Source: Microbulbifer halophilus (GTDB taxonomy: Bacteria; Pseudomonadota; Gammaproteobacteria; Pseudomonadales; Cellvibrionaceae). Taken from it: a DNA stretch of 64,000 nt. The notes under the pieces were generated by a model that was not told where the DNA came from, made no database searches, and saw only the letters and a list, made by a program, of their open reading frames with translations. Positions 1 through 7,915 of this stretch are shown one piece after another. Within the stretch, counting starts at the first letter, position 1. Each line of letters starts with the position of its first letter. Location: assembly GCF_026183675.1 (NCBI RefSeq), contig NZ_JAPIVK010000002.1:167765-231764 (forward strand). Direction: 5' to 3'. The position numbers and the translations under genes were made by a program.

Positions 1-1417
1 AGACCACCGCGGCGCGGGCGTGGGCCGGCATATCGAATTCCGGCACCACCCGGATATGGCGCGCGTCGGCGTAGCGGATGATTTCGATATAGTCGTCGAC
101 ACTGAAGTGGCCGCTGCCGTTGTTGTCGGCCTCGGGGCCGGAGCCCAACTGCGGCAACAGGCACTGGTCTTCGTCCAGATCGAAACAGCGTTTGCTGCCC
201 ACCCCGGTCAGTTCCGGCAGACCCGGTATCTCCAGGCGCCAGCCCTCGTCGTCGGACAGGTGGAAGTGGAAGCGGTTGAGCTTGTAGGCGGCCATCTGGT
301 CCAGCAGTTTCAGCACCAGGTCCTTGCTGTGGAAATTGCGGCCCACGTCCAGGAAGAGGCCGCGGTGATCGAAGCGCGGCGCGTCTTCCACGGTCACGCG
401 CGCCAGGGTGCGGCTGTCGAGATCCACCAGCGCCAACAGCGATTGCAGACCGTAAAAGGCGCCGGCCTGGTCGGCGCCGACGACGGTGGCGCTACGCTCG
501 CCGGTTTCCAGCCGGTAGGCCGCCGCACTTTCATCCCCGAAGGCATCTGCGTCGATTTCGACCGTCACCGCGTAGGCGCCGGGGCCCACCGGTGCCAACT
601 GCAGTTGCTCCAGGCGCTGGCGGAAGGCGTGCAGGCTGCGGCTGTCCAGCGGGCCGGCATTCACGGCGATACCGGTCTTCAGAGTCGCCGGCTCTCCGGT
701 GACCCGGGTCTCCAGCGGCTGCGGGATGATGCGCGCGCGCCAGTCGTCGCCGTCAAAGGGCCCGTCGGCGCTGAAATCGGCATAGCGGGTGGCGGCGGTG
801 GCCAGCACATTGGCATCGGCGGCGGTGCGCTTCCAGTTGTCGGGGTCGTTGGTGCCGATGGGCTTCACCAACCCGTCGATACGGTCGGTATCGGTGGACT
901 CGATCACCCTCGCCTGGCCGGCGACATCCACCACAAACAGGCGCGGCATAAAGTCGGATTCGAACTGGAACCAGTTCTCGGCGAGGAAATCCAGTTCCAG
1001 CGTCTCGCCGGCCTCGATACCGGCAAACTGCGCGTTCGGCGTCAGCCGGTGCAGGTCGCCCTGCACCCGTTCCAGCTCGAAGTCGTCGCGGTTCAGCAGG
1101 CGGAAGCTGCGGCGCACACTGTGGAAATACAGGGTCCAGTCCCGCTCGCCGGCAGCGATTGCCGGCCCTTCGTTGGTCAGCGAGATGCGGTAGCTGGAGC
1201 AGGCGGCCCCACCGCCACCGGCGCGCTTGCAGTCGGCGCGCAGCACCTCGTCGACACCCTGGAAATTGGTCAGTACTTCCTGGGAAACAGCGAAATACCG
1301 GGCGATGCGCTCCGTCGCAGTGGCCGGCGTTTCGGGATCGGTGTTCGGGTCGCTGCAGGCACTCAGCAGGGCGCTGGCGGCAATGGCGGCCAGAGCCAGG
1401 AAGGCAATACGGATCAT
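1..1417 (-). CDS. GH20 beta-N-acetylhexosaminidase (chitobiase) lipoprotein, 3' end cut by window edge
   Basis: Family 20 glycoside hydrolases remove terminal GlcNAc from chitobiose and chitooligosaccharides. Reading inward from an ATG at 1417, the protein begins with a signal peptide ending in a lipobox (LLSAC), so it is probably a lipoprotein. It continues through an N-terminal carbohydrate-binding-like region, a GH20b domain (about residues 210-340) and the start of the catalytic barrel, recognised by RFDHRGLFLDVGRNF and NRFHFHLSDDEGWRLEIPG; the last visible stretch is VVPEFDMPAHARAAV. About 472 residues are visible; the catalytic Asp-Glu pair lies beyond the edge. A NagR-like palindrome sits about 45 bases upstream, as expected for a chitin-utilisation gene. 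The family assignment is firm; whether it prefers chitobiose or longer substrates cannot be told. Confidence 0.93.
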   Translation of the reverse strand, partial: MIRIAFLALAAIAASALLSACSDPNTDPETPATATERIARYFAVSQEVLTNFQGVDEVLRADCKRAGGGGAACSSYRISLTNEGPAIAAGERDWTLYFHSVRRSFRLLNRDDFELERVQGDLHRLTPNAQFAGIEAGETLELDFLAENWFQFESDFMPRLFVVDVAGQARVIESTDTDRIDGLVKPIGTNDPDNWKRTAADANVLATAATRYADFSADGPFDGDDWRARIIPQPLETRVTGEPATLKTGIAVNAGPLDSRSLHAFRQRLEQLQLAPVGPGAYAVTVEIDADAFGDESAAAYRLETGERSATVVGADQAGAFYGLQSLLALVDLDSRTLARVTVEDAPRFDHRGLFLDVGRNFHSKDLVLKLLDQMAAYKLNRFHFHLSDDEGWRLEIPGLPELTGVGSKRCFDLDEDQCLLPQLGSGPEADNNGSGHFSVDDYIEIIRYADARHIRVVPEFDMPAHARAAVV

Positions 1418-1914
1418 GGGCAGGCTCTTATTATTGGTCGGTAAACGCCACCTTAGCGAAAAAGACAGCGCTGTCAACACGAAGAGGAAACGATTGAGAA
1501 TGCAAAAAGAGACGCCCGCGATAGCTGGCATCCAAAACTTCCGTGTATAAGAAGGCCGGCGCACAGATAGACAGGGAATAATGACCGACCGGTGCCGATT
1601 CCGTTTAGTGTCGAACTGCCAAACGGACTAGATCGAGTTGTCATGTAAAGGGGAATCTGCGCCTGCCCGCAGCTATAAAAAACTTTGGCGTTCGCCGGCA
1701 CACCCGCCGCAGGAGATGGACAACAATAAAGAAGCCCAGTGATGATGCGGGCTGCAGCCAATTGACCGGCATTCATCAATTGTCCACAAATTCATGTTGC
1801 CACAAGCGACTCAACTGTGAGATACAACAAGTCACTGAAGGGTGAACCATAATAAATTCAGCGGTTGCAAAGCAATCGCCTGGTGAAAGAAGTAGACACC
1901 CCGGGGTAGATCCA
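1418..1914. other. Intergenic region, GH20 promoter side
   Basis: About 500 bases lie between the divergent GH20 gene and the small exported-protein gene. Apart from the NagR-like palindrome near 1470 I see no RNA gene, conserved repeat or convincing coding sequence here; short open frames on the minus strand have neither recognisable protein features nor good ribosome sites. Confidence 0.5.
1462..1477. promoter_or_regulatory. NagR-like (LacI-family) operator upstream of the GH20 gene
   Basis: The 12-bp perfect palindrome GACAGCGCTGTC (1464-1475) is flanked so that it reads TTGACAGCGCTGTCTT on the minus strand. It resembles the AATGACA-RCGY-TGTCATT boxes reported for NagR of GlcNAc regulons in Xanthomonas and related bacteria (from memory). 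On the minus strand its TTGACA could act as a -35 hexamer, so a bound repressor would block transcription of the GH20 gene. A similar site lies before the chitinase at 31297. Confidence 0.55.
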
Positions 1915-2403
1915 ATGGAACTTTGTCGTTTTCGTTTCCTTCCCAGCAAGCACCTGCCTGTTGTGTTTACCCTTCTCGTGCTTCCCGCATCCGGCAGCTG
2001 CCTCGCCGACGAGCTGTTTATCCCCGACTCGAGCAGCGCCCTGAACCTGCAGGCGGACAATGCTTTCTTCGTCGACAGTGCCTTCGGCATGGACAACGCC
2101 GCCCTCTACGAGGCAGCGGACAACCTGCGCAACAACTCAATGGGCTCGGTGCAGCGCCGCCTGAACTACCAGTGGCTGCAGATGCACACGCGCCCCAACG
2201 AACACGAGCCCATCACCGGCGGCAAGGCCCTGAACGAAATCCTGAAGATGGGCTGGAAGACCTACCGCGAACAACACAAGCGTGCCAAGAGCAACTCCCT
2301 GCTGCGCTACACTACCGGCAAGGGCAAGATCGGCAAGTCGTTCGACTACGATATGCGCCTGTCGGACGAGAAGTTCCGGTTTTCGTTTGAATACGAATTC
2401 TGA
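1915..2403 (+). CDS. Small exported protein with outer-membrane-like C-terminal strand, function unknown
   Basis: The protein has 162 residues. A basic then hydrophobic N-terminus (about residues 12-31) ends in SCLADE, a plausible signal peptidase I site. The mature part is polar, with a helix-prone middle rich in Asn, Glu and Lys. The last residues, RLSDEKFRFSFEYEF, alternate polar and aromatic residues and end in Phe, like the C-terminal strand that targets proteins to the outer-membrane assembly machinery. I do not recognise the family. The start codon is the ATG at 1915; the Shine-Dalgarno sequence is weak. It stands alone, 75 bases before the RDD gene on the same strand, so it may be monocistronic. 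The coding call is well supported by the export signals; function is open. Confidence 0.7.
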   Translation: MELCRFRFLPSKHLPVVFTLLVLPASGSCLADELFIPDSSSALNLQADNAFFVDSAFGMDNAALYEAADNLRNNSMGSVQRRLNYQWLQMHTRPNEHEPITGGKALNEILKMGWKTYREQHKRAKSNSLLRYTTGKGKIGKSFDYDMRLSDEKFRFSFEYEF

Positions 2404-2478
2404 GCGGCCACAACGCACAACCGCAGCCCACTCCAACCTCTGTTAAAATCTCCGCCATTTCCCCTGGCGGAGATTGCC

Positions 2479-2979
2479 GTGAGCCAATCCAGACCCCCTT
2501 CAACTGCCCCCACCTTTGACGAACTGCCTCCCGCGGGTGTCGGCCGCCGCCTGGCGGCCCTGGTCTACGACAGCCTGATCCTTGTGGGCCTGCTGATGGT
2601 CTACGGCTTTGTCGCCATGCTGTTGGCTTCGGCGGTGGTGGGCCTGAACTGCCAGCCGGAGGAACTGGACTACAACCCCTGCGTCAGCGGGCCGCTTTTC
2701 CAGCTCGGGGCAGTGGCGGTGATCGCCGGCTACTTTATCTGGTCCTGGCGCGCCGCCGGCCAGACCATCGGCATGCGCGCTTGGCGGCTGTTACTGGCCT
2801 CCCCGGGCGGGGTGCAACTGAGCTGGCGCCAGTGCGCCCTGCGCGCGCTGGCTGCACCGATTTCCCTCGCCTGCCTGGGCGCCGGCTATTTCTGGGCCTG
2901 GACGCGGGCGGACCGCGCCAGCTGGCACGATCTGGCGTCGGGCGCCGGAGTGCGGTTGTTACCCAAGAAGAAAAAGTAG
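2479..2979 (+). CDS. RDD-family inner-membrane protein
   Basis: The 166-residue protein carries the RDD signature: an Arg in the GVGRRLAAL stretch, an Asp in the first membrane segment (VYDSLILVG), and a late conserved RASWHDLASGAGV motif. Three membrane segments are visible (about residues 29-55, 75-92 and 118-137), with a basic tail of lysines. Transport or ion-exchange roles have been proposed for some RDD proteins; none can be assigned here. The start is GTG at 2479, preceded by GGCGGAGA. RDD genes commonly lie next to lptG/lptF in gammaproteobacteria, and here the gene converges on lptG with a nested palindrome between them. Confidence 0.85.
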   Translation: MSQSRPPSTAPTFDELPPAGVGRRLAALVYDSLILVGLLMVYGFVAMLLASAVVGLNCQPEELDYNPCVSGPLFQLGAVAVIAGYFIWSWRAAGQTIGMRAWRLLLASPGGVQLSWRQCALRALAAPISLACLGAGYFWAWTRADRASWHDLASGAGVRLLPKKKK

Positions 2980-2989
2980 CGCCCTACCG

Positions 2990-3215
2990 CGTAATGCCAG
3001 TCAGTTAAGCGGGTTGAGGCTTGGAAGGTGGGGTTGCACAGGGCTTTAGCTGGGCATTGGGGCGGTCCTGCTACCGGGTGCAGCCTTGCGAGACACGCCG
3101 TAAATACATCCCTGTAGGCTTGTCTGCGAGGTCCCTCTCGCAGACAGTCTCGCAAGGCTGCACCCGGTAGCAGGACCTTTGCCGCGACAGGGCGGCTTAA
3201 CTGATTGGTATTACG
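2990..3215. repeat. Nested inverted repeat between RDD gene and lptG
   Basis: Outer arms at 2990-3010 and 3195-3215 are inverted copies of each other with a few mismatches. Inside lies a near-perfect palindromic element (3064-3177) with about 31-bp arms reading GGTCCTGCTACCGGGTGCAG on the left, and a core containing the blocks GACACGCCGTAAATACATCC and TGTAGGCTTGTCTGCGAGGT. It is copy 1 of the palindrome family also seen at 7193, 19595, 50711, 55244 and 63101. Lying between convergent genes, it could also end transcription from both sides, although there is no T-run. Confidence 0.85.
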
Positions 3216-3217
3216 CC

Positions 3218-4279
3218 CTATCGCGCCCGCTTCAGCAGCATCCAGCCCAACCCGAAACACAGCAACACCGGCAGCAGCACGGCGATCAACGGCGGGAAGC
3301 CGAATACCACCGAGCTGGGGCCGAGCATGTCCTGTACCGTCTGGAAGACGATGCCAACGATGACACCGGTAAATACCCGCAGGCCGGTGGTCACTGTCCG
3401 CAGCGGACCGAAGATGAAGGAAATGGCGACCATCACCAGGCTGGCAATGGTCAGCGGCTGCAGGACCTTCTTCCAGAACTGCAGCCAGTAGCGGCTGGAG
3501 TCCTGCCCCTTGCCGTCCAGGAATGTGCCGTAGGCCCAGAGATTGCGCGGCGACAGGTCGGACGGCAGCGGCACCACCAGCGCAAACAGGTTCGGGGAGA
3601 TATCCGTCTCCCAGACGCTGTCGGATTCCACCTCGCTGCCGACGCTTTCCTCGGTAAAGGTGGTGGCGCGGTTGTTCTGTAACAGCCACTGATCGTCGTC
3701 GAAGACACCACCCTCGGAGAAGACCACCCGCTCCAGGTGGCGTTCGTCGTCGAAGCGGTAGCGGGTGACACCGAACAGTTCCCCGCCCGGCAGGGCCGCG
3801 TTGAAGTGCACGAACTCGCCGTCGTCGGTCATCCACAGGCCCTGGTCGAGCCCGGCGTCCTCCAGCTGGCCGGTCGCCATCGACTTGAACTTCTCCGCCG
3901 ACTGGCTGGTGTGGGGAATGACAAACTCCGCCAGCGCCAGGCCCAGGAAGATGATCAGCAGTACCGGTTTCATCACCGACCAGGTAATGCGCGCCACCGA
4001 CATCCCCGCGGCGCGCATCACTGTCAGCTCGCTGGTGCTGGCCAGGGTGCCGAGGCCGATCAGGCAGCCCACCAGGGCGGCGAAGCCCAGGTATTCGTAC
4101 ACCTGCGCCGGCAGTGTCCAGAGCAGGTAGCGCAGGATATCCGTCGCCCGGTAGGTCTCACTGAGATCCCCCATCTCGTCGATATAGGCGAAGATCAGGT
4201 CCAGGCCCATGATCACCAGCAATACGGCCACAATGGCCGAGGCTACCGCGCGACCGATATAGCGATCGAGTTTGCTCAT
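3218..4279 (-). CDS. lptG: LPS export ABC transporter permease LptG
   Basis: LptG pairs with LptF and the LptB ATPase to pull lipopolysaccharide from the inner membrane to the LptC/LptA bridge. The 353-residue protein starts MSKLDRYIGRAVASAI, has membrane segments near residues 15-35, 60-80 and 100-120, a periplasmic jellyroll domain in the middle (about 130-260), and three membrane segments at the end. This is the YjgP/YjgQ fold and usual length. The chosen ATG at 4279 overlaps the lptF stop codon in an ATGA arrangement, showing translational coupling. A longer reading frame upstream lies inside lptF and is discarded. Confidence 0.96.
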   Translation of the reverse strand: MSKLDRYIGRAVASAIVAVLLVIMGLDLIFAYIDEMGDLSETYRATDILRYLLWTLPAQVYEYLGFAALVGCLIGLGTLASTSELTVMRAAGMSVARITWSVMKPVLLIIFLGLALAEFVIPHTSQSAEKFKSMATGQLEDAGLDQGLWMTDDGEFVHFNAALPGGELFGVTRYRFDDERHLERVVFSEGGVFDDDQWLLQNNRATTFTEESVGSEVESDSVWETDISPNLFALVVPLPSDLSPRNLWAYGTFLDGKGQDSSRYWLQFWKKVLQPLTIASLVMVAISFIFGPLRTVTTGLRVFTGVIVGIVFQTVQDMLGPSSVVFGFPPLIAVLLPVLLCFGLGWMLLKRAR

Positions 4280-5394
4280 CGGTCGCCCTCCACACGGGGG
4301 CGCTTCGGGCGGCGCCGGAAACCGCGCCCACCGAGCAGAATCAGCCCCAGGATCAGAAACGGCGGATGCACCAGCCAGATGGCGGCCGGATTCTCCAGCT
4401 CGCCATCCTCCACGGCGCCGCGTACCCACATCAGGCTGTAGAGGTAGATGATGTACAACAGCACCGCCGGAATCATCTTCAGGTAGCGGCCCCGGCGCGG
4501 ATTGGTACGGCTAAGCGGCACCGCCAGCACTGTCACCACCAGTACCAGCACCGGCAGGCTGAAACGCCAGTGGAGATTGGCGCGCTCCTCGCGCACATCG
4601 CTGCGCATCAGTTCCAGGGTGGCGGTGGATTCGATCCGGTCGCTCTTTTTCCGCCGCAGCGAGGGCACGTCCAGCAACTGCTCATAGCTGGAAAATTCCA
4701 TCACGCGGTAATCGCGCTGCCCGGGCACCCCCTCGTAGCGGTAGCCATCCCGCAGCACCAGGTAGCGCAGCCCCGTCTCCGGGTCTATCTGCTGCACGCC
4801 CTCGCTGGCGACAATCACCGTCTGGCGGTCGCTCTCGGTTTCGACACCGGGCGACCCCAGCTCGGCCAGAAACACATCGTGCATGGTGGATTTGTCATCG
4901 CTGAGGGAGTCCGCGTAGTAAACGGCGCGCCCGCCCTCGGTGGTGACAAACTTGCGCGGCACCAGGTGATCGAACTCGTTGCGCGACTTGTCCGCCGTCA
5001 GCAGCCCGGACGCGCGCTCGATGCCCGTGGGGGCAAAATAGAGACTCATGGCCGCCACCACCAGCGCCACCACCAGCCCCGGCAACAGGGTATAGCCCAG
5101 CAGCCGGCGCTCGCTGAAGCCGCAGGCGTGCAGCACCGTCATCTCACTCTCGATGTAGAAGCGGCCGTAGGCGAGCAGGATGCCGAGGAAAAAGCCCATC
5201 GGCAGCAATACTTCCAGGAAGCCGGGCAGGCGATAGCCCATCACCGGGAAGAGGATGCCGGCGGACAGATCACCGGTGGCGGCCGACGCCAGGTATTTCA
5301 CAAAGCGACCACTCATCACCATCAACAACAGAACGGCGCTGACTGCCAGCGTGGCGTAGAGCAGCTCGCGGCAGAGATAGCGAAAAATAATCAC
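4276..5394 (-). CDS. lptF: LPS export ABC transporter permease LptF
   Basis: This is the second permease of the LptBFG complex. The 372-residue protein begins at GTG 5394 (VIIFRYLCRELLYATLAVSA), matching where LptF proteins normally begin; an upstream extension would add about 41 residues with no family similarity. Membrane segments flank a periplasmic domain containing TEGGRAVYYADSL. The order lptF-lptG with 4-base overlap is the standard operon. It is divergent from pepA, the usual arrangement in Pseudomonas-like and enteric bacteria, leaving 185 bases for two promoters. Confidence 0.95.
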   Translation of the reverse strand: MIIFRYLCRELLYATLAVSAVLLLMVMSGRFVKYLASAATGDLSAGILFPVMGYRLPGFLEVLLPMGFFLGILLAYGRFYIESEMTVLHACGFSERRLLGYTLLPGLVVALVVAAMSLYFAPTGIERASGLLTADKSRNEFDHLVPRKFVTTEGGRAVYYADSLSDDKSTMHDVFLAELGSPGVETESDRQTVIVASEGVQQIDPETGLRYLVLRDGYRYEGVPGQRDYRVMEFSSYEQLLDVPSLRRKKSDRIESTATLELMRSDVREERANLHWRFSLPVLVLVVTVLAVPLSRTNPRRGRYLKMIPAVLLYIIYLYSLMWVRGAVEDGELENPAAIWLVHPPFLILGLILLGGRGFRRRPKRPRVEGDR

Positions 5395-5579
5395 AGACGA
5401 ATGAATTCCTTGGTGACAGCGGTGCGATGAATTCTGGATCAAAAGTGAGCAAGTTTCCCGGCTGGTACAGCAATCCGGCGGCTGGCGGGTTAAACTTGTG
5501 CGACGCATTATCGCCAAAATTGTCTTCGATGTCTCGGGCCGCGGGACATCGACTCAGTTCCAGAAAAAGGAAAGGAAAT

Positions 5580-7046
5580 ATGCAGTTTACTGCCAAGGTC
5601 ACCGATATCAGCAAACAGCGCAGCTCCTGCGCCGTGATTGCCGCGGATGCCAAAAATCGCCTCAGCGCCAGCGGCGACGCGCTGGACAAAACCTGCAACG
5701 GCGCCATCGGCAAGATTCTCAAGCGCGGCGACCTGGGCGGCAAAGTCGGCAGTACCCTGCTGCTCAACCAGATCGAAGGCGCGGCGGAGCGCGTACTGCT
5801 GGTGCGCGCCGGCGATGGCGTGCTGAGCCAGGCCAATTTCCGCAAGATGGCCAAGGCCGGCGCCGAAGCGGTAAAAGGCTTCAAGGACGCCACCAGCTAC
5901 CTCACCGAAGTGGAAGTGACCGATGCCGACACCCGCTGGCAGGCGCAGCAACTGGCCCTGGCCGCCGGCCTCGCCGCCTACAAGTTCACCCGCTGCCTCA
6001 GCGAGGCCAAGGCGAACCCGCTGAAGAAATTCACCGTGCACGCGACGGATCGCAAACAGCTCACAGCCGCCAAACGCGGCGTCGAGTTCGGCGGCGCCCA
6101 GGCCCTGGGCAGCAATGTCGCGCGCGAACTGGGCAACCTGCCCGGCAATATCTGCACACCCAACTACCTCGCCAGCGAGGCGCGGGAGCTGGCCAAAAAG
6201 CATACAAACCTGACCACCTCGGTGCTCGACGAGAAGAAAATGAAATCCCTCGGCATGGGCGCCTTCCTCAGCGTGTCCAAGGGCAGCGACGAGCCGCCGG
6301 CGATGATTGCCATGCAGTACAAAGGTGGCAAGGCCAAGGACAAGCCGGTGGTACTGGTGGGCAAGGGCATCACCTTTGATACCGGCGGCATCAGCCTCAA
6401 GCCCGGTGCGGCCATGGACGAGATGAAGTTCGACATGTGCGGCGCCGCCAGCGTCTTCGGCGTCATCGAGGCGCTGGCGGAAATCGATGCGCCGGTCAAT
6501 GTGGTGGGCCTGGTGGCCGCCGCCGAGAACATGCCCAGCGCCCGCGCCAGCAAGCCTGGCGATGTGGTCACCTCCATGTCCGGCCAGACCATCGAGATCC
6601 TCAACACCGACGCCGAAGGCCGTCTGGTGCTCTGCGACGCCCTGACCTACGCCGCCAAGTTCAAGCCGGCCACCGTCATCGACGTCGCCACCCTCACCGG
6701 CGCCTGCGTGATCGCCCTGGGCAGCCACGCCACCGGCCTCTACGCCAATAAGGACAAACTGGCCAAATCCCTGATCGCCGCCGGCGAGCGCACCGGCGAC
6801 CGCGCCTGGCATATGCCGCTGTGGGATGAATACCAGCCCATGCTGGATTCCAACTTCGCCGATATGCAGAATATCGGCGGCCGCGAAGCCGGCTCGGTAA
6901 CCGCCGCCTGTTTCCTGTCGCGCTTTACCAAAGACTACGAGTGGGCGCACCTGGATATCGCCGGCAGCGCCTGGAACTCCGGCGCCGCCAAGGGCGCCAC
7001 CGGGCGGCCGGTGCCGCTGCTGCTGGAATACCTGCTGGGGAAATGA
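5580..7046 (+). CDS. pepA: Leucyl aminopeptidase (PepA, M17 family)
   Basis: PepA removes N-terminal amino acids using two metal ions; in E. coli it also serves as a DNA-binding accessory factor in Xer recombination. The 488-residue product has a non-catalytic N-terminal domain (to about 160) and the M17 catalytic domain, with VGKGITFDTGG (260-270), MKFDMCGA (282-289) and the family signature NTDAEGRL (342-349), giving the expected Lys, Asp and Glu metal ligands. ATG 5580 follows AAGGAAAGG at good spacing; an open extension upstream lacks family similarity. The gene heads pepA-holC-unknown-valS, a conserved gammaproteobacterial order, but a 419-base repeat-filled gap separates it from holC. 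Confidence 0.97.
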   Translation: MQFTAKVTDISKQRSSCAVIAADAKNRLSASGDALDKTCNGAIGKILKRGDLGGKVGSTLLLNQIEGAAERVLLVRAGDGVLSQANFRKMAKAGAEAVKGFKDATSYLTEVEVTDADTRWQAQQLALAAGLAAYKFTRCLSEAKANPLKKFTVHATDRKQLTAAKRGVEFGGAQALGSNVARELGNLPGNICTPNYLASEARELAKKHTNLTTSVLDEKKMKSLGMGAFLSVSKGSDEPPAMIAMQYKGGKAKDKPVVLVGKGITFDTGGISLKPGAAMDEMKFDMCGAASVFGVIEALAEIDAPVNVVGLVAAAENMPSARASKPGDVVTSMSGQTIEILNTDAEGRLVLCDALTYAAKFKPATVIDVATLTGACVIALGSHATGLYANKDKLAKSLIAAGERTGDRAWHMPLWDEYQPMLDSNFADMQNIGGREAGSVTAACFLSRFTKDYEWAHLDIAGSAWNSGAAKGATGRPVPLLLEYLLGK

Positions 7047-7074
7047 GGCGGGAGGCCGGGACCCGGGACTCTTG

Positions 7075-7160
7075 GTAGGGGGCGCCGTGCGCACCGATCC
7101 AATCAGCGGCGTACACAGCGCATCTCGCAAAGGCTCAACGGTGCGCACGGCGCACCCTAC
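7075..7160. repeat. Inverted repeat with GTGCGCACGGCGCACC arms
   Basis: The left arm at 7075-7095 (GTAGGGGGCGCCGTGCGCACC) and right arm at 7140-7160 are near-perfect inverted copies separated by about 45 bases. The same arm sequence recurs around a different spacer at 43919-43991, so this is a dispersed element rather than a gene-specific terminator. Confidence 0.75.
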
Positions 7161-7192
7161 AGTTGGAGAAGAATACTGAGGCCGGATGTGAA

Positions 7193-7339
7193 GGCCCTGC
7201 TGCCGGGGGCTGTTTGTGAAACGATTGACTCGGGACATCCATGTCCCTCGCCCTTCGGGCACCTGCGGCGTCCAAATCGGCAGTCCTGCCGATTTGTGCC
7301 GATGAGGCTGTTGAGCAAACAGCCACCAGCAGCAGGGCC
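7193..7339. repeat. Composite palindromic element (family-A arms around a hairpin block)
   Basis: Outer arms GGCCCTGCTGCCGGGGGCTG and CAAACAGCCACCAGCAGCAG resemble the arms of the family also at 55244. The centre is different: it holds three short hairpins, GGGACATCCATGTCCC, a GCCCTTCGGGC stem and CAAATCGGCAGTCCTGCCGATTTG. The same hairpin block lies inside the CCCTCTCCC-type repeats at 24619, 47198 and 59077. With the repeat at 7075 this fills most of the pepA-holC gap (7047-7465); I see no gene there. Confidence 0.75.
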
Positions 7340-7465
7340 GTCCCGGAGCCTGCTTACGGAATCTGCCCGCGCCTCGGTTGCGCGAAGATGCCATTCGAAA
7401 CCCCGGAACGCTAACTCTCCGGGTCCCGGGTCCCGATGGTCCCGGGTCCCGCCCCGAGGAACCCC

Positions 7466-7891
7466 ATGACCCGCATCGATTTCTACGTCCTGCAATCCGA
7501 CCGGCCCTACGAGGGCGACATCTTCGTCTGCCGCCTGGCCGAAAAAGCCTACCGCGCCGGCATGCGCGTACTGCTGGCGGTGGACGATCGCCAGCGGGCC
7601 GAGCAGCTGGACGGGTTGCTGTGGACCTTCCGCGAGGACAGCTTCCTGCCCCACGCCCTCCAGGGCGCGGAGCAGCGGGCCGCCGTGGAGATCAACTGCG
7701 GCGAGGAACCCGGGCCCCACCACGGCCTGCTGATCAACCTCTGCAGCGAGGTACCCGGCTGGTTCAGCCGCTTCGAGCGGCTGGCGGAAATCGTCGTGCA
7801 ACAGCCCCGGGCCCTGGAGCGCTCCCGATCCCGATTCAGTCACTTTCGCGACCGCGGATATCCGTTACAATCCCACCGTATTGGCAATTAA
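7466..7891 (+). CDS. holC: DNA polymerase III chi subunit
   Basis: Chi joins the clamp-loader complex to single-strand binding protein during replication. The 141-residue product starts MTRIDFYVLQSD, the typical beginning, followed by YEGDIFVCRLAEKAYRAGMRV and DDRQRAEQLDGLLWTF, which are hallmark HolC segments; length matches the family (about 140-147). ATG 7466 follows a GAGGAACCCC stretch. It sits between pepA and valS as usual. An in-frame upstream start at 7436 would only add repeat-derived residues. Confidence 0.94.
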   Translation: MTRIDFYVLQSDRPYEGDIFVCRLAEKAYRAGMRVLLAVDDRQRAEQLDGLLWTFREDSFLPHALQGAEQRAAVEINCGEEPGPHHGLLINLCSEVPGWFSRFERLAEIVVQQPRALERSRSRFSHFRDRGYPLQSHRIGN

Positions 7892-7915
7892 CCCCAGGCA
7901 CAGCCCCCAGCAGCA

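Noticed and set aside
20-1444. Long plus-strand open frame of 474 codons across the GH20 gene
   Set aside because: It is the antisense shadow of a GC-rich gene; the minus strand gives a recognisable lipoprotein GH20 enzyme, while this frame encodes no known motif.
7193-7339. tRNA or riboswitch between pepA and holC
   Set aside because: Stems belong to dispersed repeats; no anticodon arm, TTCGANNC loop or CCA end.
5508-7394. 628-codon minus-strand frame over pepA
   Set aside because: Mirror of pepA codon bias; Gly/Ala/His-rich translation without family features.
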